Source: Cladochytrium replicatum
Lineage: Eukaryota; Chytridiomycota; Chytridiomycetes; Cladochytriales; Cladochytriaceae
DNA length: 64,000 nt
Assembly (NCBI GenBank): GCA_025526935.1
Contig: JAHLKD010000139.1
Span: 28,076 to 92,075 of the forward strand
Reading direction: 5' to 3'
The notes under the pieces are model-generated. The model did not search any database, had not been told where the DNA came from, and worked only from the letters and a program-made list of their open reading frames with translations. Shown here in pieces: positions 12,471 through 28,033 of the stretch; positions within the stretch are counted from its first letter, which is position 1, and the number at the start of each line of letters is the position of its first letter. The position numbers were made by a program, and so were the translations under genes.

Positions 12471-15400
12471 ATGGCAGACGATTCTATTCACGAAGGTATG
12501 AATGACTTGACTTGCATGTCTCGGACTGCGTAGTGATTCTCAATGCAGTTCATGGCCGAGTGCGCTTGCAAAGAGATATCGCATCCCCTCAGAAGGACGG
12601 CTCTTGGATGGACAATGAGAGACAACGCATCCAGGCTTACGAATACCTTTGCCACGTTGGAGAAGCAAAAGAGTAAGAACGCGCCCGAGTGGATCGCCAA
12701 TATGGTACTCAACTCCTGACTTGGTCAACAGATGGATCGAAGCATGCATACGAGAGCCTATCGCACCTATCGAAGAGTTAGAGGAAGAATTACGCAATGG
12801 GATCGTTCTCGCAAGGCTCGCTAAATCATTCCAACCAGAAGTCGTGAGAAGAATTTTCGAGGTAGCGTTTACCCACATTTGATGGTTGATGCTGGTGGTG
12901 ACCAAATTCCTCTCAGGACCGGACAAAGTTGCAATATCGACACTCGGACAATATCAATTACCTGTTCATAGCTATGCAGAGAGTCGGTTTACCCGAAGTC
13001 TTCCATTTCGAGCTCACGGACCTTTACGAAAAGAAGAACATTCCAAAAGTTATCTACTGTATTCATGCCTTGAGTCATTTGCTTGTAAAGAAAGGAATGT
13101 CGCCATCGATCAAGAATTTGGTCGGAAAGCTGAACTTCACAGGTGAGCTCCCTTGTAGTATATTTGATACAAAAATTGAGTTCTTTCGTAAAAGATGAAC
13201 AGCTCGAAAACACTCAGCAGTCGCTAGAGCAAGCCGGAGTTCCGATGCCCCAATTCGGGAACATTCAGGACGCACTTGCGAAGGAGTTGACGAACAAAGA
13301 GCCAGAGCTTTCGGAAGAAGAGAGTATGTATGTACCACACCAATCAATCCCTCTTTTAACTATTGCGATCATTTTTCTGCAGAGCGCTGGAGGTACTTCC
13401 AAAACAACATCGACAAAGTCGTCAAGTGTGAGAACGCAGTACGTGCAACTCTCGCTCGTAAACTTCGACGCCAATACGAGGAAGAGCGAAGGAGGAAGGA
13501 AGAAGAGGCACGTCGACGAGCGGAGGAGGAGCGACTAAGGCGAGAGGCCGTGGCCCGGCAGCGGGAACGAAACATCGTGAAGGTGCAGGCTCAGATTCGC
13601 ATGCATCTCGCGCACAAAGAGCTTCAGGACAGGAAAAAGCACTGGGCGGTGAACGTTGACCGGATCATTGCACTTCAGTCAATCACCAGGACAGCAAAGC
13701 AACGAAGGGAGTACTTGAAGCGACTTCACGAACTGAAGAGTTCCGAAGGCGTCGTCACACAGGTAGGGATACCTCGCATAATTCGATGGAAGTTTGTAAT
13801 TTTTGTCTTTGATCAGATCCAATCCCGAGTTCGTATGATCCAGGCTCGACGAAAATACTTGAAGCGGCTTGAGCACTACCGGGGGAACCAAGATGCAATT
13901 GTCAAGATCCAGTCACTATGGAAAGGTCGTCGTGCCGAAAAGGCATACAAGGCTCTATGTAAGTATGAACGAAGGCAATGATTCGAGTATGCATTTACCA
14001 TCAATTATCTAGCATCGTTGAGCAACCCACACGTGAAGATCGTTCAAGACTTCATCCACTTATTGGATGACAGCGATAACGACTTCGAAGAAGAGCTCGG
14101 TGAGTTTTGAAATGCACGAATTTGGACTGTTTTCTTACGCAATTTCTTTTCAAGAACTCGAGAAGCTACGACAGCTTGTCATCAAAATGATCCGTGAGAA
14201 CCTTCAGACGGAGTCGGAGCTGAGCGAACTCGACACGAAGATCTCGCTTCTGGTCAAGAATCGCATCTCGCTCGAGGAAGTGATTCACCTTACATCGAAG
14301 AAGGCCCGTATCGCTCTTTCTGAGAGCAACCTCTTGAGCGACGATGGATCTAAGCACAACCCGTTCACTGCTCGGGATAAGGAATCACGTGCGAAAGTCG
14401 AGCACTACCAGAACTTGTTCTATATTCTTCAAACCCAGCCCATCTACTTGGCTCGTCTCATGTTCATGCTCAACAAGACCAGCGGTGGAGTCGTCACAAA
14501 GTTACTGGAGAACATCGTCCTAACACTCTACGGCTACGCGCAAAACACCCGTGAGGAGTACCTATTTTTGAACTTGATCAAGGTTAGTGTCCAATTTAAA
14601 CCTCGCCGCTCAACGTTGATAGAATAAATTTGTGCACCTGCAGGCGGCTATCAAAATCGAAATTGATGAGATCAGCGACTTGGGCGAATTCTGGCGTGCC
14701 AACCCGCTTTTCATCAAGCTCGTTCTCCACTATACTCGTGGAGCTAAGGAACGACAGTTCCTTCGTGAACTCTTGCAACCGTTGGTCAAGAGCATCATCA
14801 ACGACAACTCGCTTGATCTCGAGACTGAGCCGGTCGCAGTATGTATAACGTAAACCTGTCAGTATGAAATTCGTAATTATGTGGTAGATTTTACGCGCAC
14901 TTATTCGGGACGAGGAATCTCGCACAGGTGAGAAGAGCGCAAGAAACTATGATGCGGCGCCGCAGGTAGCCAGCGAAGACCCCGAAGTCAAAGCGATGCA
15001 GCAAGCCCGTGAGTTTGATGCCGTTATCGAGAAGGAATCCGTTTCTGAACCATTTCACAGATTCCGCGAAGCTACGTGAGATCACCGACACGTTCTTGAA
15101 CGAAATCGTTGGCTCTCTGAAGAAAATGCCCTACGGAATCCGGTATATTGCGATGCAGATGCGGGAAAGCTTGATGGTGAGATAATCCTGTTCCTTTGTT
15201 CGTCAACTGTTGCTTACCATGTGTGTTACATAGACGAAGTTCCCTGGAAACGAAGCCGAAGTGGTCAAGATCATTGGAAACTTGATCTACTACCGCTACA
15301 TGAACCCCGCGATTGTGTGAGTGTTAAGTGGGATCTTCCGCTTCCAATTCTGGTCTAATAACGCTTTGCGTGTAGCGCTCCCGAAGCATTCGACGTTATT

Positions 15401-17315
15401 GAGTCAAACATCACCCCAACCCAGCGAAAGAACCTCGCGGAAGTTGCCAAGATGCTCCACCAGATCTCTGTGAACAAACAGTTCAATCAAGACGACGAAT
15501 CTGAGGCGATGAACGCTTACCTTTCAAAATCGGCGAAAACGTTCGGATTGTTCTTTTTGGAAGGTAAATATAACGAACAAGAGATAAGAGAAATTGTTTT
15601 GCTTAGTCTGTTGTTCATCAATCAGCTTCCACGGTCGTCACAGCGGAGGATTATTTCAACATCGACGAATATGTTGATTTGAGTCGGACACAAAAGCCAA
15701 CCATACTCATTTCTCCTCACGAAGTTTTCCAAGTTCACAGAACTTTGGTAGAAAACATTGGCGACATTGTTGTGAGTACCATCATTGTTTTAGTGTATTG
15801 ACTGTCGGCTAATATTGACGTCTAGGAACCAAGCAAAGACGATCCCCTCAGCCTAATCTTGAACGATCTCGGAAACCCGCCACCGCAATCGGAGTCCAAG
15901 GACAACAACTCGGGTGCGGTGACCTTGAGCCTCGTGAACCGCTTCGCCAAGATCGACGGTGAGGAAATCTTTCTCCATTGAAGCTTGAAATTTCTAATTC
16001 TTTACATCGAATAGATGCCGATTCTCAAGTGCGCAACATTTTCGTGGAAACGAAACGCTACATCCTTAGCGTGATCCGCATTCAATCCGGAAAAAACCTT
16101 CTCGAGACTCTAGTAGCGCCGGTGACCGAAGAGCAGGAGACGAAGTTTACTGAACTCCAACAACGAGAGAACGATCGACAACAGGCTAAACGCGAAGCAG
16201 CCGCGGCTGCGAAGGACAAGATGGGCTCTGTTGCTGACTTGACCGGCTCACGGGACGCTGGGTTGTCGCCTTTGTCCCCGCTCAGTGCGACGGGTATGGG
16301 AATGGGAAGCAACGCCGCTCTACTTCGAGGATCCGACACGCAACCGTAAGTTCAGAGCAGAGAGAATTTTGTTTCAAGCCGAAGTGGAACTGATCTAATT
16401 GTTTTTGTTATTAGGATGACGTTTGCCATTCTGAAGAAAAAGGCACTCGAGGGAATGGCGAGGCTTGAAGAGGAAGGAAAGGTTTCGAAGGCGAACTGCT
16501 ACCAGGACATGATCGATTCCATCGCAAAGGTGCGTCGATCATTTAGAGAGACCGTTCGAGAAGTTTAACACTACGAAATCTGCAGGACATGCTTAACAAG
16601 CATAGAAGGCGTAACCAGCGCCGGCGTGAGCTTCTTTCCTTGAAGCAGACGTTCGGAAACCTCGAGGAGAAGAGCACCTACTTGAACGATCAGAAGAAGT
16701 CGTACCACGACTACATCAACTCGTGCATGACACAGCTGACAAGCAAGAAAGGGTACGTAATATCGGAGACGAGAGACATTCTCGACACTAATTTGTCCAC
16801 ATTTTATTTAAGGAAATCGAAGAAAACACCGTTCATGTTCACACGGCAATACTATCACCTCCGCGAGCTCGAAAAGTCTGGCAAAGTTCCGCAGTTCGGA
16901 TCATACAAGTACACAGCTGATGTATTGCACAAGAAGGGTGTGCTCATTTCTGTCGCTGACTACAGCCCCAAACAGTAAGCGGTTGATATACAGTTTTCTT
17001 AACAGGTTGCCTAAATTTTTCTACTCTCATCAAAACAGATACGACAAAATTTCTCTGACGATTGCTTCGGACGAAGCGGGAGTGTTTTCTATCGAAGCAT
17101 CGTTTTTGGGAGTGAAGGTTGCTGAAAAGATGGAGCTGCGACTCGAAGACTTGCTGCAAGCACAATACGATGGAGTACAGCAAATGACTCTGTTCGACCT
17201 CGCGAAAGTGAACCTCAACTTGCTCATCTACTTGATCAACAAGAAGTGAGTCCGATAGTCCAGACATTCAAACATTCGTGTTACTGATCTATGACAATTT
17301 AGGTTCTATGTATGA
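12471..17315 (+). CDS. IQGAP: IQGAP-family scaffold protein
   Basis: IQGAPs (yeast Iqg1, fission yeast Rng2) organise actin and the cytokinetic ring and bind Cdc42/Rac and calmodulin. About 20 short introns split the gene; the start is ATG 12471. The order is a calponin-homology domain (about 12735-13140; WIEACI, LRNGIVLARLAKSF, NINYLFIAMQRVGLP), then a charged coiled coil (13440-13560). IQ motifs follow, such as VKVQAQIRMHLAHKELQ, IQSRVRMIQARRKYL and VKIQSLWKGRRAEKAY (13570-13950). The RasGAP-related domain (about 14400-15560) contains FPGNEAEVVKIIGNLIYYRY and MNPAIV, and the RasGAP C-terminal domain ends NLLIYLINKKFYV. The terminal exon is reached by intron 17246-17302, giving the family-typical NKKFY end. 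As in other IQGAPs, the usual arginine-finger loop is replaced (HYTRGAKERQFLRELL), so GAP activity is unlikely. Total length is about 1,200 residues. Confidence 0.93.
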
Positions 17316-19114
<1,799 letters not shown>

Positions 19115-19262
19115 ACTTGATCTCAGACGTCCATACCCCTATTTGCGTGCACAGCATCCTCTTATGACTTTGTGCTTAATCTGTCAACTTTAATGTGCTT
19201 CAGCAGTAATGTAAAAAAATTGGTTTTCTTTGTGGAAAACGATTGCCTCCCTACAAGTACGT

Positions 19263-21316
19263 CTATTTTGTACGCTCCTCATGAGCAGCCTGAACAGTTT
19301 GTTCATCGGGAGACGAGTTCACCCCCGCATCCACTACACCAACTGACATCACATCAGCCTCGTTCTCGACTTCCTCTCGAATTCCTGCAGCTCGGATCTC
19401 TTCAGTCTGCTCCTCGACTGTTTCGTCATGGCCGACATACGGCTGAAATTGTCGTGATATTTGGCTGAGCACTGCATCCCCCAGGACTAGCCCATTCTGT
19501 CCATACACGTCTCTGTAGAATCCCAAAATCACAACTGGCACTAGAACCTGCACGAATAGCCTGCTCATAGCCGCCCACTCCGTCCTCTGTGTCATTGAAG
19601 GAGGTGTAACGCTTCCGGCTTCCTCGAACAAGTGAACAATAGCGTTTGCACCCTTGATCATTGAGTCGGAAACTTGACCTCCAAGTGGTTTCATTAGCGA
19701 TATGGCAGGGAACGAGCGTAGCTGGTTGAATGCCAGTGCGAACGTGTTGTAAAGCTGCGCAAGCGGTGGGCAGTTCATAAGCGCAAGAGGAGCAACTACT
19801 GTATTCAGAGGACCGCTTCCGCCCGTTATACTGCGATGCGACCCAGCGAGTCCTACGCTCGTAGTCGACTTTATCCGGAACGCTTCGAGTCCCGAATCCC
19901 CCGCAGTTTCAAGGAAATGTGCGAGACCGTTTTGGATTGTGTCCCCGACAATGCGTTCCATGTTCTCCTCCATGATCGACACGATGGCAAGGCGGCAGTC
20001 TATCCCGAGCCGACCGAGGGAGAGTCCATAATAAAGGCACTGGGTCATGATTGAATGCAAGGTTGTGGCTTCGGTCACAGCCGGCATACCACGCCGAAGT
20101 GCGGCGATGAGGTCTTGGACAACGTATGCCACGTACGATGATAGTATGGATTCGGCAGAGATTGACGATCCCCAGTCATCGAGGAATCCTGGCGAGTCAA
20201 GCGCAGAGGAAAGCAATCTATTTCCAGATGCCCCGGTGCCCATATCGGAGAAAATGACTTTATACTGCGTGACGATATCAAAGAACGACTCCCTCGACAT
20301 CTCCACGTATCGCTTCATGTACTCCACCGGATCGAGTTGCTCCTTCACCTTTGCGAGCACGCCGGCAAAGTGAGCATGTCGCTCCTGCAGGAACAGTAGT
20401 CGTAGATCAGGCTCGCTGAACACATGCATTTTACGGAGGTACCCAATGACACGGATACACATTGGGAGCGCGATGTCGCCACGGAGGACGGCGACGAGCT
20501 GGGTAAGCATCGTCCCAGCGGCCCGGCCGACGTCGTCTGCGACCACGCGGACAATGGCAAGGTTTCGGTGACGGAGTTTGAGACGTGCGACGTGAGACTG
20601 TAACTCCATGGCTTCGTCATAGTACCCGTTACGAATGAATGTGTCCATGAGCTGTGGAATCTCTAGAATTTCCAAGATTTTCGGGTGTTGCTCGTAGATC
20701 CGGGACCAACGCACACGGTCTGCCTGGATGGCTGCGGCCAGTCCGCCACCACCTCCAGATCCCTTCCTAATTTCAGCGACAGGTGCACCCGATGTCCCCG
20801 AAAATTCGTGAATGCCGTTTGCAAGCTTATCCAAAAGCTCGGAGGAGATCCTTGTGACGCCCTGTTTCTGCCCGACCAGGTCCGCGCGAATCTGCTGTAG
20901 GCTCTGGTTCGCGCTCAGGAGCTGTGGGTATTCTGCATAAGCGAGCTCTGCAAGACGGCTTCGGAGTGCTTGGATCTCTGCGGAGAGCTGGGAGGGTTGA
21001 GCGCGGATCGAGTCGAGCGAGGAGGAAGTTAGATGGTCGAGGTAGGTGCGATTTTGGAGATCTTTCAACGCTGAAGGGAGTGATTGAAAATCTTCAGATA
21101 CGCTTTGGGGAGAAGTTGGGGAGACTGGGACTGTAGAATCCGTTGTGGTGGAGAGAATGCGAATAAGGAGGTCGTGGCCGGACACATGGTTGGAGGAGAC
21201 AGCGGTAGGAGAGAATGTTGAAACGTCAATCTGGAAACGATTCCCACTGGTTAGTCTTTTCTTTTGTTCAATGCAGTTCCAATTAGAACTCAAAGTCCCA
21301 CCTGGTCGGAGTCCAT
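19263..21316 (-). CDS. COG8: Conserved oligomeric Golgi complex subunit 8
   Basis: COG8 (Dor1) is part of lobe B of the COG tether that returns vesicles within the Golgi. The model is two exons: MDSDQ from the ATG at 21316, then intron 21231-21301, then one long exon to the TAG at 19263-19265, about 660 residues. Family features are YLDHLTSSSLDSIRAQPSQL with a following helical stretch, EIPQLMDTFIRNGYYDEAMEL, and IRVIGYLRKMHVFSEPDLRLL. A further helical region contains MTQCLYYGLSLGRLGIDCR. The upstream TTG-initiated reading into the intron was rejected because the donor and acceptor give a clean phase-0 join. Its C-terminal part contains an acidic Glu-rich stretch. Confidence 0.88.
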
Positions 21317-21571
21317 TTCAAAGTATCGTTCGTGTGGCACAGACGCGGATCTCGACCAACGCGGATCTCGACGGTGATTGCGGAAAATGAGCAGGATCGA
21401 AAGGAGAATCGAACGGAGAGAGCAGGAGCTGAGGAGGAAGGAGGTGTGAATGTGTATTTATACTCAATGCCTGGTATTGAAACCATAAGTTGAAGTTCGC
21501 AAGGGAAGATCTTCTCAAAGAGGTTGGTCGACGGGAAACACAACGCCATCATTTGATTAATCCCTGTTTAA

Positions 21572-23461
21572 ATGGATCAAATCAATAAGCTTGGAAAGGA
21601 TCGGCTTCACCGTGTCGGCTTGCAGTCAGACAATCGGGTTGAATGCTTGCGTCGTCTCAATGATGATCGAGCGCGCAAAGAAGATGCCGAGGACGAACGG
21701 ATCAGGAAAGAGGTAAGTAAAGTCAAATCAATCCTGATACTCCAGTATCTAATTCCATGATTCCATCTCAAATATCGGGACGTCGTCAGAGGGAAAGAGT
21801 ACATCAAGCCAAATTGGTAAGGGTCAGGCTGCTTTCAAATGCATGGCCAATTCTGATCTGACTGAAATTATTTCCACCTCTCTTTGAACCTTTCAGGAAG
21901 AAGAGCAACGTGAAGCATTAGTAAACGAGATCGAGCGGCGGCAGCTAGAGGAACTTCGAGAAGAGAAGCTACGACAGGCTATTCGAGAGAACAGCGTTGA
22001 ACTTCGTGAACTTGAGCGGAAGCTAGACTATGCCTACATGAACAAGAGCCGGGCGTTGCAAATCCAGCAGCGTGCTCTTAGCGCTATGGAGGAACAAGTA
22101 CGTATTTGGAGCAATATTCATTCCTCAATCACCCACCATCTGTCCCCTTCTTTTACGTTACTCAGCAAAGAGAGGCTAGGCTGATCGCTGAGATGAATGC
22201 CCAACTGGAGCAAGCTAGACTAGCGGAGATTCAGAAGGAGGAGGAAACTTACGTTCGTTCCCGACAGTACAAGCGAGCTTTACAAGACCAGCTCGAGGAA
22301 ACTGAGGCACGCAAACAGGCTGAATGGGAGCAATTCTTAAAGGAGAAAGCAATGGTTGATGAAATCGTTCGCAAGATTGCCGAGGAAGACGAACGGTAGG
22401 AACTAGAGCTGCACAGATTTCGCTGAGCTCACTGTTGATTTTTACCAGCGAGGTTCTACAGAGATTGGAAAAGCAGCGCGAGACTAAGCAGTACATCGAG
22501 GAATTCATTCGAGAACGTGAGGCGTGGCGAGCACAGGAAGCTGAGCGCTTGCAAAAAGAAAATGAAAAGATTGAGTCGTATGCGCGGAGCCAGCAACAGC
22601 GCGAGGATGAGAAAGCTGCAAAGAAAGCGGATGTTGATAATGAGAGAAACTTGATTTACGACAAGGTATTCGGACAACAGTGTAGAGTAGAACACTGCTC
22701 ATGTCTTGCGTATAGCTGGCTGCTGAGATGGAGCGGAAAGAAAGGGAAAGTAGGGAATTGGAGCAACTCAGGGTGGAGCTCTACCAGGAAGAAGAAGAAG
22801 AGCGCGCACGTCGTCGAGACCAGGTTTGTGAAAAGCTCTCGCACATTTGATAATTCTTAAACATTCGGCTTCTGTGATTAGGAGCTTCTTGAAAGCCGGA
22901 TACGCAAGCGTTTGGAAATGATCGCGGCTTACAGGAGCCAGATCGCGGAAAAGCGCAATAGAGCGCTACAAGCGAGAGAAGATGAGGAGAAGTTCCGTCA
23001 TAAGGTGTGCCAAAGTCCATCATCGGATTGACTCTTAGGAATTAACCACATAAACAGATGATGCAGAAGTTTGCTGAAGACGAAAAGATCGAACAGCTTA
23101 ACGCGCAAAAACGTCGCATGAAGCAGATCGAGCACAAACGCGCTGTAGATGCTTTAATTGAGGAGAGGAGGGCTATAGCTAGGCGTGCAGCCGAGCGTGA
23201 GGCAGAACGTACACGCAGGGAGAAGGACCTTGAGATGTACCGCCAGCAAGTTATCGAACAGGAGCGGCAGCGCTTGCTGCGAGAGCATGCGGAACAGCTG
23301 TTGGGATATCTTCCAAAGGTTCGTAGACTTGGGATCAATCAAGGCACATTCATCAATTTTGTTTATTTTAGGGTGTTTTAAGAGATCAAGCAGACCTCGA
23401 CATGTTCGACGAAGAATTCAGACGGCGTTTTGAGAGCAAACTTGCTAAGGATTCTGATTGA
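21572..23461 (+). CDS. MNS1: MNS1-like axonemal coiled-coil protein
   Basis: MNS1 (meiosis-specific nuclear structural protein 1) is a microtubule inner protein of ciliary and flagellar doublets. The product is almost entirely charged coiled coil rich in Glu, Arg, Gln and Lys. It begins HRVGLQSDNRVECLRRLNDD, includes ALQIQQRALSAMEEQ, YIEEFIREREAWRAQEAERL and ESRIRKRLEMIAAYRSQ, and ends LLGYLPK-GVLRDQADLDMFD, the recognisable family terminus. At least seven introns split it, among them 21713-21789, 21817-21896 and one before 23372. The start is ATG 21572 and the stop TGA 23459-23461. Length (about 460 residues) is close to animal MNS1. It implies that the organism builds a motile flagellum at some stage. 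A different coiled-coil axonemal protein is the main alternative. Confidence 0.8.
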
Positions 23462-23592
23462 AACTTCTCTGCCAACCGTCCACCAGGTCCCCTATTCTAC
23501 CTGATAACACTTCCCAAGTCTAACAAACCATTTGAGGAGAGTGAATTGGTAGTCACTTGATGTTAAATATAAGAAAAGAATGTTTAAGTCGA

Positions 23593-26500
23593 TTACAACT
23601 TCAAGAATATATCCTTCAGTTTCTTGAAGCACTCGACATATTCTGGGTGGGCAGTGACCGTTTCTGTACCTCCAGGCTCTCTAAATAAGATATCCAGAAT
23701 GATTTTGTACTCGTCGTACGAGTATACCTTTCCAAATCGTTTCACAGAGCTGAGAAAACCCTAAAACAAGAATGGTGAGATATCAACTAAATGTAATGCA
23801 GCTTGCCAACCTCAACCCCTTCCGTAAGCATCTCAAAGTACACCCTTGCATGATCAAGAGCCTGCTCGATGAACTGGTGCCCGACATTTACGGTCAAGCA
23901 TGTCATACACTGCTGAAGTGACTGAACGTTTCGAATGAGTTTGATCACACCAAACTCGTTGATCGCCTTGATGTGCTTGAGATTTGAACAAAGCACTTGC
24001 GAAATGATTTCTGGAAATCCATACAGAACAAAGCTGGAAGAACTTCTGGTGAGTTTTCTTTGGAGAACTAACATCTCTGCTAATATATACCGAACAGCGG
24101 CTTGGGGAAGGGTTGAGCTCAAGACTTCCTCGCTCAACATTACATCTTGCGTTAGTGAAATGATATACGGGTCCGGCTCTTGAGGTGTCCCCTCAACCAT
24201 GTATGTTCCCTGAAAACAATCTTTTGTTGGTAATCTTGAGGTTATGGTTCAGCCAAACTACTTCTCGCATCGCCAGGTCCAGGTAATAAAGAGCATGGCA
24301 ATGAAGCTCGATTCGAAGTGCAAAAAGGCATGTTTGAGACAGCTTTCTGTACTTTGTGAGCATATCATCGAACCGGCTTAGGAAAATGTGCCCGTCCGTA
24401 AGTAAAACCAATTCCGGAAATGAACCAATGCGCCGTACATATTCATTTCCGTAGCGAGTGGAAGGTATTCATCGATTTCGTATATTCCTCCGAGCTCCAA
24501 AGTTTCATCTTGCTGCCATTTTGAACAATATATATCCTGATGCAAACAACGTTCATAATTCCTGTTGAAAGCGCAAAATTCATGAACTTACGATACTGAG
24601 CGGGATGTACAGGTGCTCGTTGCTCCTTTCATTTCTAGTTTGCGCGCTTCCAGCCTGTGTTCGCCTCCTATGAGCTTTTCTGGGATCCCTCAGCTCTTCG
24701 ATCTGTTTAACAAGCCATTCCTGTCACCTTCAATATAAGTTTAACTCTAACATCCGAATGGGGGCAGATACCAGACTCCTGTGTAGGTTGCAAAGTGCTT
24801 CTAGGATATGATAGTCCAGGATAATCTCGCTTCTGTGCAGCGAACGTTCTCGTTTAAGTTTCATTTCTGCAAGCAGCTCCTTAACAATTTGTTAAAAATC
24901 GTAAAGCATGAGATACAACCCGTTGCATTTACTCTTGTTAGCATTGTAATGTTTGGTTCAGAAACTTTGCGCTGGGACACCATGAATCCATGAATTTGCG
25001 CACTTTCGAGATGATTGCTAAAAGATTACCTTCGACTTCTGATATTGATAGTTCTGGGTAAGGATCTTCGCCAGATCTTCATCCTTTGCCCATTGTGCGC
25101 TGAGCATGCCATCCGGGCTTTGCTCGCTTGACATCAAAGCTATAGTACTATTTAAAACAATCAAGCGAATACGCAATGTGCTTACATCGGAAGCGGCTGG
25201 CACATTTATCGTAGAAGCTTTGAATGACGTTCTCGATTATTTGAACACACTCATTTTGGTGAACTGGGAACACATATAATGCTCTGCACATTCCGCGGAC
25301 CAGCGAACGGATTGAAACAGCTCCCTGGATCGAATTTAAGCAGTGCGATGGGAACCCGAGCACTAACTTACCTTGACAATTGGTTGTGCACCTCCGTCGA
25401 CGGCAGTATCGCAGTGAAAAGCGTCCACTCCTTTTTAAAAGGAGTCAGTCAGCAAATTTAATATTGAATTAAGATAATAGATACCATCAACAAATGTGTG
25501 ATAGTAGTTCAACGCCCTGTCTTCCACTTGCTGTAAAAATACGTTCAACACAAAATCATCCAAGAAGTTTTTGAATGCCTCGAATCTAGCAAGCACGTTA
25601 TCAAAACCGAAAGGGTTTGGAAGGTGTATCTTTACCTCATACTCATAAGCTCTTCCATTTTCACCACGAATTCGACGGTTGGTTTGAATGCGACAAGGAT
25701 ATTTGTTGCATCCGGTGTAACAAGTAAACGATGCCCCGCTGCCATCATGTTCTCTGCGTACTTATCAATGAATCCAACGTTCAAGACATGTGGATTTTCT
25801 TCAGTGAGTCTTTCAAAAGGGTTTTTGGTCAAGGAAACACCAGGCTTGCTAGTTTCCAGGCTCATATGTCCTACGGTTTTGTTGTACATTGCCAAGAGAC
25901 TACTCGTGTCATCCGAGAGCGAGACTCGCAAAAGGTGCTTGAGCAAGGGTTAGAATCCGACTATCTGAATCGAAGCACTGTCCAACCTTTCCGGGAGTTC
26001 GTCCGCGATTTTTGTTACGATTGGACTGCTTATCTTTCAAGATGTCGCTCAATGTCACTGTTCCCGTTGAAAGATCCTTCGCAGTCTCCGGATTCATTAG
26101 ATAATCATAAAGCAGGGACTTAAGCTAGAGCGCAGTGAGTAAGCGCTAGCAGGAAGTGTGCCATCGTACCTCATTTTGGATTGTCGACCACACTTGTTGC
26201 TTGGTGTAAACATCTATAACGTTCTTGATTTTCAGAATACATGCATGATTCGAACCTGAATATACCATCGTATTTGTGAGATTGATCAAAATCCTAGTGA
26301 ATATGACCTTCAATAGCGCACACAAAAAAGTTGAATGACGAGCGTACCTTGCGATACCAGTCGATTACACCAATCAAGAAGCAATGAGCTTCAAAAATGG
26401 AAGTCATACGAATATACAATGTTGAGAGCAATCTTCGAAAAAGATCAAGCTGATGCCGTTGACGCGAAAGTTCAAGCAAATCTGGAACTCCGGTGATATT

Positions 26501-27948
26501 TGATGTTCCACGGAAGCACAATGCCGTCTCACTGAATGAATGAGCTCTTGACCACTTATGGGCAAATTTAATACCTCTGATCAAGTTCTTGAATTACCCG
26601 TTCAACAACACAGTAGATCTCCACTGGAAGGCGATCGTGAAGCATCTTATTCGTGTGAGTACACGCCAACATGCAAGAGTGTAAGATTGACTCACTTCTA
26701 ATGCTTCGGGGAGCTTTCCCAGGAGTGACAGAGATTCGACCAAACATCTCATGTAGTGAAACGAGTTTAATTCTGGGTTTGTCTCCAGGTTTTCAGCCAA
26801 TTCAGCATCCGGGTCAACCTTTCGGGCTACTGACCCAAGGTGAGAAAACTCAAACTACTATGAGCAACTAGCCGAGCACTTGCCATCTGAAAACATCGAA
26901 CCAGTGCTATTACGAGAAAAAAAATCAGCAATCTTAAAAGTGTTAGACTTGCTCGATTACCCTTTTCTCTGTGGCTGATCTGTTTGCTCAGCATTAATCA
27001 GGTCGGGTTAAGAGATATTACGAGAGCTTACACTTTGGATCCAATCGGTTGAAACTTATTGGGCTCTTCAAATATAGGTGGTCGTGCAGCTCCTCGTTCA
27101 GCGTTTCGTGGAGGCTCTATTGGCTTGATGATCAGTTTTCAGACTCGAACTGGAATATGAGCACACACCGAATGTACTTCATCCAACTTCTGGCGAATTG
27201 TCTCAAGAGCGCCAATCGCTTCGTACTCGGGTGCCTGCAAGCTCTTACGTGCCGCAACAAGCGTCCGAACTCCTTTCAGGAAGAATTTTCCTTGAAGCAA
27301 GTTCTCAAGTGTTTCCGGTGTTTTCTGCAGCTCTTCACTGATAAATCTGAAGAATCAGAGAAAGAACAACCACGGTTACGGGGTACATACATTGTATCGA
27401 GCATAGACTGTATTTCTTTGTACTGAATACTTTTCAGCCATAAATGAAGCAGATCAAACCGCTTGTTTTGAAGTGAAGACTGCGAGCTTTCCAAGTTTGA
27501 GCGCAAAGTCGACACTTGGTTGCGGGACCCTAAACTGACAACTTAGTCATCCGTCAAATCTGAGTTGAGTTTTTTTTTTTACCAGAAATACTCTCAACAA
27601 CGTTGCTAAACGTGTGAATCGCATAGTTGAACGATTGATAATAATCTATCACTTAACGATTAACAATGCGATCCTGAAATATAACCCTCGATTACCGTTA
27701 ACGATCAGATCCATAGCCTTCTCCAGATTGTTATATGTATGCATGAATGCACCATAATCGTGCCCAAGGGAGCTTGTGTCCAACAACGAGAGAGCTTGGG
27801 GAACTGGATTAAACTTCAATGGGGCACAATCAGGACTGAACATGAACACGATCGCAAGCCATCTCACATCGTCTTTGGCCATAAAATCCCAACTCATACG
27901 AATTTCGTTAAGGACATCAACAACAGCTGGTGGGAGGGGTTGTGACAT
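23593..27948 (-). CDS. SEC8: Exocyst complex subunit Sec8 (EXOC4)
   Basis: Sec8 is a core subunit of the exocyst, which tethers secretory vesicles to the plasma membrane. The gene is cut by many AT-rich introns and I resolve it only as conserved blocks. The first exon (ATG 27948) has the family pattern PVPQALSLLDTSSLGHDYGAF and LEKAMDLIVN. Next come YYQSFNYAIHTFSNVVESIS (about 27580-27650) and LRSNLESSQSSLQNKRFDLL with LWLKSIQYKEIQSMLDTM (27385-27515). Far downstream are KYRKLSQTCLFALRIELHCH with ALYYLDLA (24270-24360), INEFGVIKLIRNVQSLQQCM and DHARVYFEMLTEGVE (23800-23990). The last exon carries FGKVYSYDEYKIILDILF, with stop TAA at 23593-23595. Exon edges in 24500-27300 need transcript data. 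Confidence 0.85.
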
Positions 27949-28033
27949 TGAAACGCGAACTTCGCCACACCAGAAACCTTACGGTTTGACTATTTTGTCA
28001 GAAAAAAAATCCAACTTAACAAGATTCAAAAGA

